This document shows positions 10,038-17,841 of a stretch of DNA of 18,039 nucleotides, one piece after another. The first letter of the stretch is position 1; each line of letters begins with the position of its first letter. Below the pieces are notes generated by a model. It searched no databases. It saw only the letters and a program-made list of their open reading frames with translations, and was not told where the DNA came from. The stretch spans positions 1-18,039 of the forward strand of contig JAFGJF010000071.1 in NCBI GenBank assembly GCA_016929205.1, written 5' to 3'. A program made the position numbers and the translations under genes. The stretch is from Anaerolineae bacterium (GTDB taxonomy: Bacteria; Chloroflexota; Anaerolineae; JAFGEY01).

Positions 10038-10889
10038 ATGACCGTCATTCAAGCCTTCATCTTGGGCCTTTTTCAAGGGGCAACGGAATTTATCCCTGTT
10101 TCCAGTTCTGGCCACCTGACGCTGATCCCGTGGTTGTTCGGTTGGACGTTCGATCTCACTATGAAAGGGGCATTCGATGTGCTGGCACATTGGGGCACGC
10201 TGGTTGCCGTCGTCGTCGTCTTTTGGCGCGATCTGCTAGATCTTGGTCTGGGGGGGCTGCGCTCGCTGGGTGGTTTGAAAAACGGAGGCGTGCGTGGTGT
10301 TGTGGCGTACGCGCAGCAGGATGTACATGCACGATTGGCGTGGTTGATCGTGATTGGCTCCCTTCCTGCGGCGGTGATCGGCGTCCTGTTTGAATCGTTT
10401 TTCGAGTCTTTGTTTGGTACACCACGTATTGTGTCGCTGTTGTTGCTGGTAACGGCGGGCTTGTTGGCTTTTTCGGAGCACCAGGGGCAAAAGGAACGAG
10501 ATTTATCCGACCTGGGGTGGGTTGACGCACTGCTCATTGGCCTGGGGCAGGCGATGGCGATCGCTCCCGGCATCTCTCGTTCCGGGGCAACCATGGCTTC
10601 GGGGCTGGTGCGCGGGGTGAAACGCGACGTGGCGGCCCGGTACAGTTTTTTGCTAAGCGCCCCGGTGATCATTGGCGCCGGGGTGTGGCAACTCAAGGAT
10701 CTGTTTGCCAGCAGCGGGTGGATGGACAATCTGGTGCCGCTGCTCGTTGGGTTTGCCGTCTCGGCGCTCGCCGGCTATGTCTGCATCCGTTTTCTGCTCA
10801 ATTATTTGCGCCGGGGCAAACTGTATGCGTTTGCAATCTATTGTACGCTGGCTGGCATCATATGTTTCGTGATTTCGTTTGTTCGATAA
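10038..10889 (+). CDS. uppP: Undecaprenyl-diphosphatase UppP (BacA family)
   Basis: A 283-residue polytopic membrane enzyme that dephosphorylates undecaprenyl pyrophosphate, recycling the lipid carrier for cell-wall and polysaccharide synthesis and giving bacitracin tolerance. Both signature regions are intact: E17 with PVSSSGH (20-26) and PGISRSG (177-183, catalytic Arg181). The HWGTL variant (51-55) replaces the more common HLGT. Hydrophobic segments run through the protein (about 50-63, 100-118, 131-145, 163-176, 205-217, 231-255, 263-282). Length is typical for the family. AAAGGAGT (10021-10028) overlaps the namZ stop and sits nine bases before the ATG, so it is probably cotranscribed and coupled with namZ. 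The next gene overlaps its end by 28 bases. Confidence 0.96.
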   Translation: MTVIQAFILGLFQGATEFIPVSSSGHLTLIPWLFGWTFDLTMKGAFDVLAHWGTLVAVVVVFWRDLLDLGLGGLRSLGGLKNGGVRGVVAYAQQDVHARLAWLIVIGSLPAAVIGVLFESFFESLFGTPRIVSLLLLVTAGLLAFSEHQGQKERDLSDLGWVDALLIGLGQAMAIAPGISRSGATMASGLVRGVKRDVAARYSFLLSAPVIIGAGVWQLKDLFASSGWMDNLVPLLVGFAVSALAGYVCIRFLLNYLRRGKLYAFAIYCTLAGIICFVISFVR

Positions 10890-11704
10890 GGTTTGGACGA
10901 ACCGTCTTGTTTTGTCTGTTTCTGGCTGTCGCACTGGCGAGTGCCTGCAAGCCGACGCCGTCTCCAACCCTGCCCCCAGAGCCCGTTCAACTGTCCATAT
11001 CTGGATCGACGGCGATGGAGCCACTGTTGGCTGCGTTGGCCGAGGCGTTTGAGGGTAAATATGCCGGCGTATCAATCTCGATCCAGGGTGTCAACTCGGC
11101 GTTTGGCATCGAACAGGTTAGGCAGCGCAAAGTGGCGTTGGGCGCTGTGGCGGTCTCTCCACCGCAAGGCGTGTGGGCAGCACCGATTGCCCTCGATGGC
11201 ATTGCCCTGGTCGTTCACCCCGATAATCCGCTCGATGACCTGACGCTGGCGCAAATTCAGGTCATTTTCAGCGGGCGCCAATGGCACTGGAACGACGTGG
11301 GCTATTCTTTAGAAGACGAGATTGTCGTGATCAGTCGCGAGCCGGGCAGTGGGACCCGGACTCTGTTTGATGAACGGGTGATGCAAGGCCTCAAAGTCAC
11401 GCCGGCTGCAATTGTGATGCCGGGTAGCGCGGCCGTCGTCGAGTACGTCGCCTCGCATCCCAATGCGATCGGCTATGTCTCTCGCGGGCACGTTTCGCCG
11501 GCGGTAAAGACAGTGCGCATCGAAGGGGCAGCTCCCGAGTTGGCGAACATTACCGATTCAAGGTATCACCTGGTCCAGCCGTTCTACCTCGTTGCCCTGC
11601 AAGAGCCGACAGCCGGTGCAGCGCGGCAGTTTGTCGATTTCTGCCTCAGCCAAGAGGGACAGCGCATTGTCGCCGAAAGGTACGTACCCGTCAGGCGGCA
11701 GTGA
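10862..11704 (+). CDS. pstS: PstS-like phosphate-binding lipoprotein (orphan)
   Basis: A 280-residue periplasmic-binding-protein of the PstS family. The N-terminus is a lipoprotein signal: Arg-containing n-region, hydrophobic VLFCLFLAVALA (15-26) and lipobox ASAC with Cys29, then a Pro-rich linker. Family landmarks are ISGSTAMEPLLAALAEAF, ALDGIALVVHPDNP and SREPGSGTRTLFDE, which hold the usual phosphate-contacting Ser/Thr/Arg residues. It is shorter than most PstS proteins (~320). I chose ATG 10862 because it gives a complete lipoprotein signal; the open frame continues upstream only inside uppP. No strong ribosome site precedes it, so translation probably depends on uppP. No pstC, pstA, pstB or phoU is present in the window, and transcription stops just after it, so its role as a transporter subunit is not established. 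Confidence 0.87.
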   Translation: MFRDFVCSIRFGRTVLFCLFLAVALASACKPTPSPTLPPEPVQLSISGSTAMEPLLAALAEAFEGKYAGVSISIQGVNSAFGIEQVRQRKVALGAVAVSPPQGVWAAPIALDGIALVVHPDNPLDDLTLAQIQVIFSGRQWHWNDVGYSLEDEIVVISREPGSGTRTLFDERVMQGLKVTPAAIVMPGSAAVVEYVASHPNAIGYVSRGHVSPAVKTVRIEGAAPELANITDSRYHLVQPFYLVALQEPTAGAARQFVDFCLSQEGQRIVAERYVPVRRQ

Positions 11705-11707
11705 CGA

Positions 11708-11745
11708 AAAAAGCGTTTTGGACAGCCTCGTCCAAAACGCTTTTT
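11708..11745. terminator. Bidirectional rho-independent terminator
   Basis: A perfect 16-bp stem (arms 11708-11723 and 11730-11745, AAAAAGCGTTTTGGAC and its complement, 6-base loop) has A-run and T-run flanks, so it works as a U-tailed hairpin on both strands. It lies between the convergent ends of pstS (11704) and the GAF-histidine kinase (11762). Confidence 0.93.
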
Positions 11746-11761
11746 GGGGTGTCAACAGCAA

Positions 11762-14407
11762 TCAGGTAAGCAGCTTGGCCAGCCCATGAGCTGTATAAGG
11801 CTTGTCGACCACATCTTTTGCCCCACGGTTCATCAGGGCCATCGTTCGTTCGACGCGGATGCTGGATGCGACGACGGTCGTCTTGACATGTGCGCCAGTC
11901 TTTCTCAATACTTTGAGAATGGTCAGGCTGTCGCCGTTTTCCAGGACATTATCCAGCAAGATTGTATCGAACGATTCCAGGTCCGGTGGCACGTCACTGG
12001 AAACGGTCACGCTGTTTCTTGCGAGCCGGAGCGTGTTTTGGGCAAAGCGGCTCCAGGGATCGTCATCGTCAATGAGCAGCACGTTTTTGTCCTGCAGAGA
12101 GACGACGGCTGCAGGTGTGTCGTCAAGGGCCGGCGCCAGCAGCGAGACCTGGACGCCAGCGCCAGGAATATTTTCAATCTCTACTTGCCCGTCAATCTGC
12201 CGCAAAATTCGTAACGTGGCAGACAGTCCCAGCCCGGCGTGGCCCGTTCCCTTGGTGGTATAAAAAGTGGCCCATACTTTATCCAGGTCTTGTTCCGGGA
12301 TGCCGGGGCCGGTATCGGCTATGCGGATGGCGACAAACTTGTTGTCATCGGTGGGGGCAATGCTCACCGTGATTTTTCCACCATCGGCATCCTGTATCGC
12401 TTCCAGGGCGTTTTCCAGAACATAGCCGACGGCACGACTGAGCTGGGTCGTGTCGGCCCAGGCCAGGGGAAGCTCAGAGGCGATCTTGGTGGCAATGACC
12501 CCGGCAGGCACCTTGCGTTCGACGATGGCATCCTTGACCACATCGTCCAGCATGGCCGGCTGCGGCTTTTGGTCGCGCGCCGGGCCGATCATGTGTTCCT
12601 GAACGGAGACGATCAGTTTTGCATTGTTGTCGACAATGCCCAGGTCTTCGCGTATTGATTCCAACAGTTCAGCGTCAGCTTGTGATATCTCTTCCACATC
12701 TTGGCGTAGCCGATCGACGCTGGTTGAAATCGGCAGTGCTTTGTTGCCGATCCAATGGATGGCTTCGATGGTGCTCGTCGCCAATGCTTCAAAGGTCTTG
12801 TTACGTACCAGCTCGGCGTGGGCGGCCTTGAGGTCGCGCAGCAGGCGCGCGTTGTTGATCGCGATAGCGAGTTGATCGGCCATCGTTTGCAGCGTCGTAA
12901 TGTCATCCTGGGTAAACGCTGCTTCCTGGGTGCTTTGTACGGCCAGCGTGCCAATGAGCTCGCCGCTGATCGCCAGGGGCATGACCATTTCGGAGCGCGT
13001 GTCCGGAAGCAGTGGGTTCTTTAAATGTTTCGGATCTTGATCGACGTTGAGCGCGATCCGCGCCTGGCCTTCTACGGCAACGGTGCCGTTCATCGACTGG
13101 CCGCCTACCTGGAGCTTGTGTCTGGCATTCAACATCTGCGCGCCGGCGATGCCATAGGCGGCGCGCAGGATCAGCCATTCCTTGGCTTCGTCGAGCAGAT
13201 AGACGCACGAAAAGTAAAAACCATAGGCGTCACAGATGATATCGACCGTTTTCTTGAGCAACTCGTCCAGATCGAGGATCGAGGTCACGCCATGGCCGAC
13301 TTGTGCAGCAGCCTGGAGCAGCCGGGCGCGCTGTTCGGTTTGTGCCAGCAAGGCGACGTTCTGTTGATGCAGCCTGGCGTTGTTGATGGCGATGGCCAAC
13401 TGATCGGCCATCGTCTGCAAAGTGGTGATGTCGTCCTGGTTGAATGCGGCTTCGTGGGTGCTTTGTACGGCCAGCGTGCCGATGAGCTTGCCGCTGACCA
13501 AGAGCGGCATGACCATTTCGGAACGTGTATCCGGAAGCAGCGGGTTTTTCATATGTTTAGGATCTTGGTCTACGTTGAGTGCGATCCGGGCTTTGCCTTC
13601 CACGGCGACCGTGCCGTTCATCGACTTGCCACCGACCTTGAGCCGATGGTGTGCGTCGAGCATTGCCCGGCCGGCTTGGCCGTGCGCGGCGCGCAGAATG
13701 AGCCATCCTCCTCCCTCATCGATGAGATAGATGCACGAAAAGTAAAAATCATAGGCGTCGCAGATAATATCAACGGTTTTGTTGAGCAATTCGTCCAGGT
13801 CCAGGATCGAGGTCACACCGTGCCCGACCTCGGCCGCCGCTTCCAGCAAACGCGCGCGCCGTTCGGCCGCGGCCAGCAGCGCTTGATTTTCAGTGTGCAG
13901 CAAGGCGTTATTGATGGCGATGGCCAGTTGATCGGCCATGGCCTGCAAGGCGGTGATATCGTCGTCGCTGAACGCTGCCTCTTGGGTGCTTTGAACCGTC
14001 ACGGCACCAATCGCCTTGTCGCCCAAGAGCAATGGCAAAGCCATCTCGGATCGGGTCAGCGGCAGGTGCGGGTTGTCGAAATGGACCGAATCCTGGCCCA
14101 CGTCCAAGGCGATGCGCGCCTGGTGTTGGTTGATGGCACTGCCGATCATCGATCGCCCCCCGACCTGAAGTTTGTGCCCTTGAGCGATCATTTTTTCGCC
14201 GGCTTGGCCGCGCGCTGCACGAAGGATAGCCCACCCGCCCGTCTTGTCGAGCAGAAAAACGCCGGCATAATAGAACCCAAATTCATCACAAATTACATCG
14301 ACGGTCTTGCTCAAGAGCTGATCGAGATCCAGAATCGACGTGACGTGATGCGCTACCTGAGCTGCCGCGTGGAGCAAAGCAGCGCGCCTTTCAGCTATGT
14401 TGTTCAT
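11762..14407 (-). CDS. Triple-GAF hybrid histidine kinase with C-terminal receiver
   Basis: An 881-residue cytoplasmic sensor with no membrane segment. Three GAF domains (about 25-168, 200-343, 375-518) repeat with a period of exactly 176 residues. A dimerisation/phospho-acceptor region follows, with candidate His551 in AIHWIGNKA. The ATP-binding domain has LENALEA (N666), DTGPGIP (698-704) and GHAGLGL (722-728). A receiver domain closes the protein (774-881): acidic cluster at 780-783, phospho-acceptor D819, S848/S849 and K869. GAF domains bind small ligands such as cyclic nucleotides, tetrapyrroles or redox cofactors; the ligand here is unknown. The receiver lacks the common MPxxDG after its aspartate. 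The ribosome site GAGGAG lies 7 bases before the ATG. It is the last gene of a three-gene signalling operon and shares its GAF/HWxGNK core with the first gene. Confidence 0.9.
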   Translation of the reverse strand: MNNIAERRAALLHAAAQVAHHVTSILDLDQLLSKTVDVICDEFGFYYAGVFLLDKTGGWAILRAARGQAGEKMIAQGHKLQVGGRSMIGSAINQHQARIALDVGQDSVHFDNPHLPLTRSEMALPLLLGDKAIGAVTVQSTQEAAFSDDDITALQAMADQLAIAINNALLHTENQALLAAAERRARLLEAAAEVGHGVTSILDLDELLNKTVDIICDAYDFYFSCIYLIDEGGGWLILRAAHGQAGRAMLDAHHRLKVGGKSMNGTVAVEGKARIALNVDQDPKHMKNPLLPDTRSEMVMPLLVSGKLIGTLAVQSTHEAAFNQDDITTLQTMADQLAIAINNARLHQQNVALLAQTEQRARLLQAAAQVGHGVTSILDLDELLKKTVDIICDAYGFYFSCVYLLDEAKEWLILRAAYGIAGAQMLNARHKLQVGGQSMNGTVAVEGQARIALNVDQDPKHLKNPLLPDTRSEMVMPLAISGELIGTLAVQSTQEAAFTQDDITTLQTMADQLAIAINNARLLRDLKAAHAELVRNKTFEALATSTIEAIHWIGNKALPISTSVDRLRQDVEEISQADAELLESIREDLGIVDNNAKLIVSVQEHMIGPARDQKPQPAMLDDVVKDAIVERKVPAGVIATKIASELPLAWADTTQLSRAVGYVLENALEAIQDADGGKITVSIAPTDDNKFVAIRIADTGPGIPEQDLDKVWATFYTTKGTGHAGLGLSATLRILRQIDGQVEIENIPGAGVQVSLLAPALDDTPAAVVSLQDKNVLLIDDDDPWSRFAQNTLRLARNSVTVSSDVPPDLESFDTILLDNVLENGDSLTILKVLRKTGAHVKTTVVASSIRVERTMALMNRGAKDVVDKPYTAHGLAKLLT
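12845..14356 (-). repeat. Three tandem GAF-coding units with 528-bp period
   Basis: The phrase V-x-H-x-VTSILDLD starts at residues 18, 194 and 370, giving two identical offsets of 176 codons (528 bp). Units 2 and 3 are about 85% identical in protein by hand count through the end of the domain, and also visibly alike in DNA (for example 12877 onward against 13405 onward). Unit 1 is more diverged. This indicates stepwise tandem duplication, the second event being more recent or kept alike by gene conversion. Confidence 0.88.
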
Positions 14408-14432
14408 TGTTTACTCCTCATTCAAGCCTTGT

Positions 14433-14828
14433 TTATTCCAAAATGTCCTCGACAAGTTCGAGCAGGCCGGCTTCGCGACCCTTGACCAAGTACGCTCGAG
14501 CGCCGCGCGAAACGGCTTCTTTGGCCCGCGTGACATCGTCAAAAGCTGTCAAGACAATGACCGGCAAACTTGTGTCCAATTCAAGGACCTTGGTCAGGAG
14601 GTGCAGCCCGGCATCGGCATTCTCTTGCCCGTCGAAATCGGGCATATTCAAGTCGAACACGGCAACGTTGAACGGCTCGCTTTCTCTTATCGCCGCTTTG
14701 AACAGCGCCAGTCCGTCGGCGACATTGCCGGCGGTTTCGACATCATAGCCTGCGCGAAGCAACGTCTTTTCCATACTGCGACGCACCAATCTTTCGTCAT
14801 CAACCAATAGTATACGTATATCTTGCAT
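14433..14828 (-). CDS. Stand-alone response regulator receiver (CheY-like)
   Basis: A 131-residue single-domain receiver with a complete active site: acidic pair D10/D11, phospho-acceptor D59 in VFDLNMPDFDG, Thr94 in VLTAFD, and Lys116 in LVKG. There is no DNA-binding or enzymatic output domain. A short extra loop (about 67-73, GQENADA) follows the MPDFDG turn. The ribosome site AGGA lies 7 bases before the ATG. It sits between two hybrid kinases, 36 bases after the first and 25 bases before the second. It probably serves as a diffusible phosphate shuttle or sink between them, or acts by protein contact; that role is inferred from context. Confidence 0.93.
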   Translation of the reverse strand: MQDIRILLVDDERLVRRSMEKTLLRAGYDVETAGNVADGLALFKAAIRESEPFNVAVFDLNMPDFDGQENADAGLHLLTKVLELDTSLPVIVLTAFDDVTRAKEAVSRGARAYLVKGREAGLLELVEDILE

Positions 14829-14864
14829 GTGTTTGTCCTTTCATAAAAGATGCATGGATGGCCT

Positions 14865-16748
14865 TTATTCCGCGATGGGTATGAACACGGTGAACGTCGT
14901 CCCTAACCCCCAATCGCTTTCCACCGAGAGCCTGCCGCCCAACTCGCCAATGATCTGAGCGCAGGCGGGAAGGCCCAGGCCGGTTCCACCCCGGTCGCCC
15001 TTGGTAGTGTAAAAGGCCATCCAGATTTTTTCCAACTGGTCGGGCGCGATCCCCTCGCCGTTGTCGGTCACGTCTATCTCGACAAATTGACCGTCGTCGG
15101 AAACGCGTGCCCAAAGAAGGAGCGTCTTGTCCTCGACCTTGTGCATGGCCTCCATCGCGTTCTTGATCAGATTGACGAATACACGATCCAGTTGCATTCG
15201 ATCCGCCTTGACGACGAGCTGGTCGCCGACAAAAACCGTGCGCACAGCGTCTTTCGGTATTCCCATTAGAGTGACGGTCTCGGTCAGCAGTTCGGGAATA
15301 GAGACGGTTGTGATTTTGCGCTTGCGGGCAGGGCCGATCAAATCTTCTTTGATGTTGAGGATCGCGCGTGCGCTGACCTCAATGATTTCCAGGTCTTCAA
15401 AGATCGATTCCATGCTGATCACACGCTGCAATCGTTTGAGCGGGCGGGATTCCAACGCATCTTGAAACGCGTCTATGTCGATGCCATGGCCGGCGATTTC
15501 GACGACTGCCTGCTCGATCAATTGTGCGTATTTGTGTTCCCGCAACTCGGGGGAGGCCTGGTCGAGTAAAAGGTGAGCTATATACAAAAAGCGCGCTACG
15601 TCTTCGGTGATCCGGGCAATGCTGCCGGGAATGGGCGCGGCTTTGTTGCCGACCCAGTGGATGGCTTCACCGGTTGCCGTCGCAATCGCTTCGTAGGTCT
15701 TGGAGCGAACCAATTCATGATGCGCTTCTTCGAGACGATTGAGCAGGCGAGCGTTATTGATTGCGATCGCCAATTGGTCGGCCATGATCTGTAACGCGGT
15801 CAAATCGTCTTCAGAAAAGGCAGCCAGTTCGGTACTTTGAACGTCTAGCGCGCCGATGACCTTGTCGCCGGTTTTGAGCGGCAGCGCGATCTCGGAACGG
15901 GTCAGGGCGAGCAACGGATTGGGCGCATAGCCGGGGATTTGGGTGACATCCGAGGCGACGCAGGCCTGGCCGGTTTTGGTGCACGAGCCAATGATCGACT
16001 GCCCGCCAACCCCGAGGCGGTGGTTCTGGTTCAACAGTTTTTGACCGGCATCGCCGCAACCGGCCCGCAAGACGGCCCAGGTTTCATCCTGGTCCAGCAA
16101 AAAGACCGCAACATAGTACAGTCCGAATTCGTCGGCAATGGTGTCGACAATGGCGTTGAGCAACGTATCCAGATCCAGGATCGAGGCGATGCTGCGGCTG
16201 ACCCGGGCTCCGGCCTCCAACAGCTTGGCGCGGCGCTGCGCATTGTGCAGCAATTGCAGGTTTTGCTTGTTCAGGTCTTTGTTTTTTTCGAGCGCTTCGG
16301 AGAGTTCACGGACGTTTTCTTCCAGCCGGGCAACCAATCGCTGCTGATATTCACGGCGAAAACTGTCGTCCTGGAGCTTTTCGCGCTCGCCACCCAGGTA
16401 GGCCTGAACCTGATCGACAAATGTATCCGGATCGATCGGCTTGGAAAGGTATCCGTCGCAGCCTGAGGCCAGAACGCGTTCGCGAACGTGCGTGGTGATG
16501 TCTGCGGTCAGGGCAATGATCGGCACGTCAGGCGTGAGGGATTTGATCCGCGTGGCCACTTCGTAGCCGTTCAAGTGCGGCATATGCAGATCGACCAGGA
16601 TCAGGTCTGGCTTGATCTTGGCTGCCAATTCAATCCCTTTGAGGCCATCATCGGCTTCTTCAAAATCGTACTGCCTGGAGAGCAGCCGTCTGACCAACAT
16701 ACGCGCAGACGGTGTATCATCGATGTACAGAATTTTCGAGCGCATCAT
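14865..16748 (-). CDS. REC-GAF hybrid histidine kinase
   Basis: A 627-residue soluble kinase. An N-terminal receiver (4-118: D10/D11, D53 in ILVDLHMPHLNG, T81, K103) is followed by a predicted coiled coil (~121-178), one GAF domain (~184-332), and a phospho-acceptor region with candidate His364 in AIHWVGNKA. The ATP-binding domain has LIKNAMEA (N530), DNGEGIA (562-568) and GGTGLGL (587-593). The GAF and kinase parts closely resemble those of the operon's last gene, but here ~51 extra residues lie between the His and the shared IGPAR motif. The frame is open to 16841, but those upstream ATGs fall within or before the predicted promoter, so the start should be 16748 or 16745 (tandem ATG), just before RSKILYIDD. 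No clear Shine-Dalgarno is seen. First gene of the signalling operon. Confidence 0.9.
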   Translation of the reverse strand: MMRSKILYIDDTPSARMLVRRLLSRQYDFEEADDGLKGIELAAKIKPDLILVDLHMPHLNGYEVATRIKSLTPDVPIIALTADITTHVRERVLASGCDGYLSKPIDPDTFVDQVQAYLGGEREKLQDDSFRREYQQRLVARLEENVRELSEALEKNKDLNKQNLQLLHNAQRRAKLLEAGARVSRSIASILDLDTLLNAIVDTIADEFGLYYVAVFLLDQDETWAVLRAGCGDAGQKLLNQNHRLGVGGQSIIGSCTKTGQACVASDVTQIPGYAPNPLLALTRSEIALPLKTGDKVIGALDVQSTELAAFSEDDLTALQIMADQLAIAINNARLLNRLEEAHHELVRSKTYEAIATATGEAIHWVGNKAAPIPGSIARITEDVARFLYIAHLLLDQASPELREHKYAQLIEQAVVEIAGHGIDIDAFQDALESRPLKRLQRVISMESIFEDLEIIEVSARAILNIKEDLIGPARKRKITTVSIPELLTETVTLMGIPKDAVRTVFVGDQLVVKADRMQLDRVFVNLIKNAMEAMHKVEDKTLLLWARVSDDGQFVEIDVTDNGEGIAPDQLEKIWMAFYTTKGDRGGTGLGLPACAQIIGELGGRLSVESDWGLGTTFTVFIPIAE

Positions 16749-16809
16749 ATTTTGTGTCACAGATAGTTGGTTTTGTGTATGGGGTGTACACTGAATGTCT
16801 TTATCACTC

Positions 16810-16838
16810 AGCATACCATACAAGGAGGGGGTTGTCAA
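16810..16838 (-). promoter_or_regulatory. Promoter of the three-gene kinase operon
   Basis: On the minus strand, a perfect -35 TTGACA (16838 to 16833) is followed 17 bp later by -10 TATGCT (16815 to 16810), which carries the extended TGG element. The predicted start is ~16803, giving a ~55-base leader before ATG 16748. It lies just downstream of the maoC terminator, so the kinase operon is an independent unit. Confidence 0.75.
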
Positions 16839-16860
16839 CAAGGGTAACGCAAATAATGCG

Positions 16861-16893
16861 TAAAAAATCTCCCTGGTTGGAAGGCCAGGGAGA
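16861..16893 (-). terminator. Rho-independent terminator after maoC
   Basis: On the minus strand the hairpin TCTCCCTGG / CCAGGGAGA (arms 16893-16885 and 16876-16868, 8-base loop) is followed by six T (16867-16862). It ends the maoC transcript about 28 bases after its stop and insulates the kinase promoter. Confidence 0.9.
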
Positions 16894-16920
16894 CAGGTGT
16901 ATCACAAACAGTGGTATAGG

Positions 16921-17340
16921 CTAACGAGAGACCATCAATACGGCCTGACCGGCGAGCACCTCTTGGCCATCCTGGTTGCGGCAGGTTGTCCGGAGGGTGA
17001 TGATGCCTTTGTCGGCTCGCCAGGCAATGACCTCGACCTCGGCCGCGATCGTATCGCCCAAGTAGACCGGGGCCAGGAATTTGAGCGTCTGTTCGAGATA
17101 GATCGCTCCGGGCCCGGGCAGCTTGGTGCCGAGGACGGTCGAGATCAGCCCTGCGGTCAGCATGCCGTGCGCGATCCGGCGGCCAAAGCGCGTCCGTCGT
17201 GCATAGTCGTCATCCATATGCAATGGATTTGAATCGCCTGTTACCTCGGCAAAGGTGGCGACGTCTGTCTCGCTGATTGTCTTGGTAAACGTGGCGCACT
17301 CGCCAATTTCAAAACCTTGGCGAACGACGATATCTGGCAT
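16921..17340 (-). CDS. MaoC-family (R)-specific enoyl-CoA hydratase
   Basis: A 139-residue hot-dog-fold protein of the MaoC dehydratase family, related to PhaJ, which hydrates trans-2-enoyl-CoA to (R)-3-hydroxyacyl-CoA in the cytoplasm. The catalytic signature is clear: TGDSNPLH holds the Asp and His pair (D36 and H41 from the chosen start), followed by FGRRIAHGML. The C-terminal hot-dog strands (LKFLAPVYLGDTI, VLAGQAVLMV) are complete, and the length is typical of a single-domain member. An alternative GTG start at 17352 overlaps the ribosome site; GGTGGAG (17353 to 17347) sits six bases before ATG 17340, which I therefore chose. It follows a small membrane-protein gene by 27 bases and is probably cotranscribed. 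No acyl-CoA pathway gene is adjacent, so the substrate (beta-oxidation, polyester or other) is unknown. Confidence 0.92.
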   Translation of the reverse strand: MPDIVVRQGFEIGECATFTKTISETDVATFAEVTGDSNPLHMDDDYARRTRFGRRIAHGMLTAGLISTVLGTKLPGPGAIYLEQTLKFLAPVYLGDTIAAEVEVIAWRADKGIITLRTTCRNQDGQEVLAGQAVLMVSR

Positions 17341-17367
17341 GGTTTTCTCCACCGGAATTGAAACGAA

Positions 17368-17841
17368 CTAGCGCACGATTGTCAGCAGCCAAAAACCGAG
17401 CTGCTGAAGCAGATAAACAATGGCCAAAACCAGGATGGCGGGAATGATCGTCACTACAATGCGCCATCCCAGGATGTCGAGGCCAAGCCGGCGCAGAAAG
17501 CGCATCACTTTGTTTTGCGGGACGTTCCCTATGAGTATGTTGGTGTGCAGCCCGTCGCGTTTCATTCGCAGCACGGTCACGCCTTCTCGGTAATAGTGCT
17601 CGATAAAAATGACGTACACCAGCCAGACCAGGCCGAGGAACAGGAGGCCAAAGCGGTCGATCGGGCGCAGCAGCCATCGCCATTGGTTGCTGTTTCCAAA
17701 GACGGGCCAAATGGTATTGAGTGTGTTTCGGGCTTGAAAAACAGCCACCAATGATATCGCCGCGGCGATGAACCAAAACGCATAGCCGATGGCGTATGCC
17801 AAGAGGTCCCGTATTTTCATTCGAGGTGTAACACTTTCCAT
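17368..17841 (-). CDS. Small integral membrane protein of unknown function
   Basis: A 157-residue protein I do not recognise. It has three clear hydrophobic segments (about 13-35, 63-83 and 127-156, the last long enough to form a hairpin). Between the second and third lies a basic loop (84-126) with GVTVLRMKRDGLHTNIL, and the short N-terminus is also basic. No catalytic motif, signal cleavage site or Cys pair is visible. The frame extends upstream to 17907, but AAGGAAAG (17853 to 17846) lies seven bases before ATG 17841, so I start there; the upstream part is Lys/Arg-rich and translates an A-rich leader. It precedes maoC by 27 bases on the same strand. Function cannot be assigned. Confidence 0.75.
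   Translation of the reverse strand: MESVTPRMKIRDLLAYAIGYAFWFIAAAISLVAVFQARNTLNTIWPVFGNSNQWRWLLRPIDRFGLLFLGLVWLVYVIFIEHYYREGVTVLRMKRDGLHTNILIGNVPQNKVMRFLRRLGLDILGWRIVVTIIPAILVLAIVYLLQQLGFWLLTIVR

Noticed and set aside
10685..10861. Upstream extension of the PstS-like gene
   Set aside because: It would lie inside uppP in another frame and would bury the lipoprotein signal.
13025..14485. 486-codon plus-strand open frame opposite the GAF repeats
   Set aside because: The same repeats that encode the GAF domains keep the opposite frame open; the translation itself just repeats with the same period and has no recognisable fold or ribosome site.
16749..16841. Upstream extension of the REC-GAF kinase (31 residues)
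   Set aside because: Its ATGs lie in or upstream of a near-consensus promoter, and receivers normally start right at KILYIDD.
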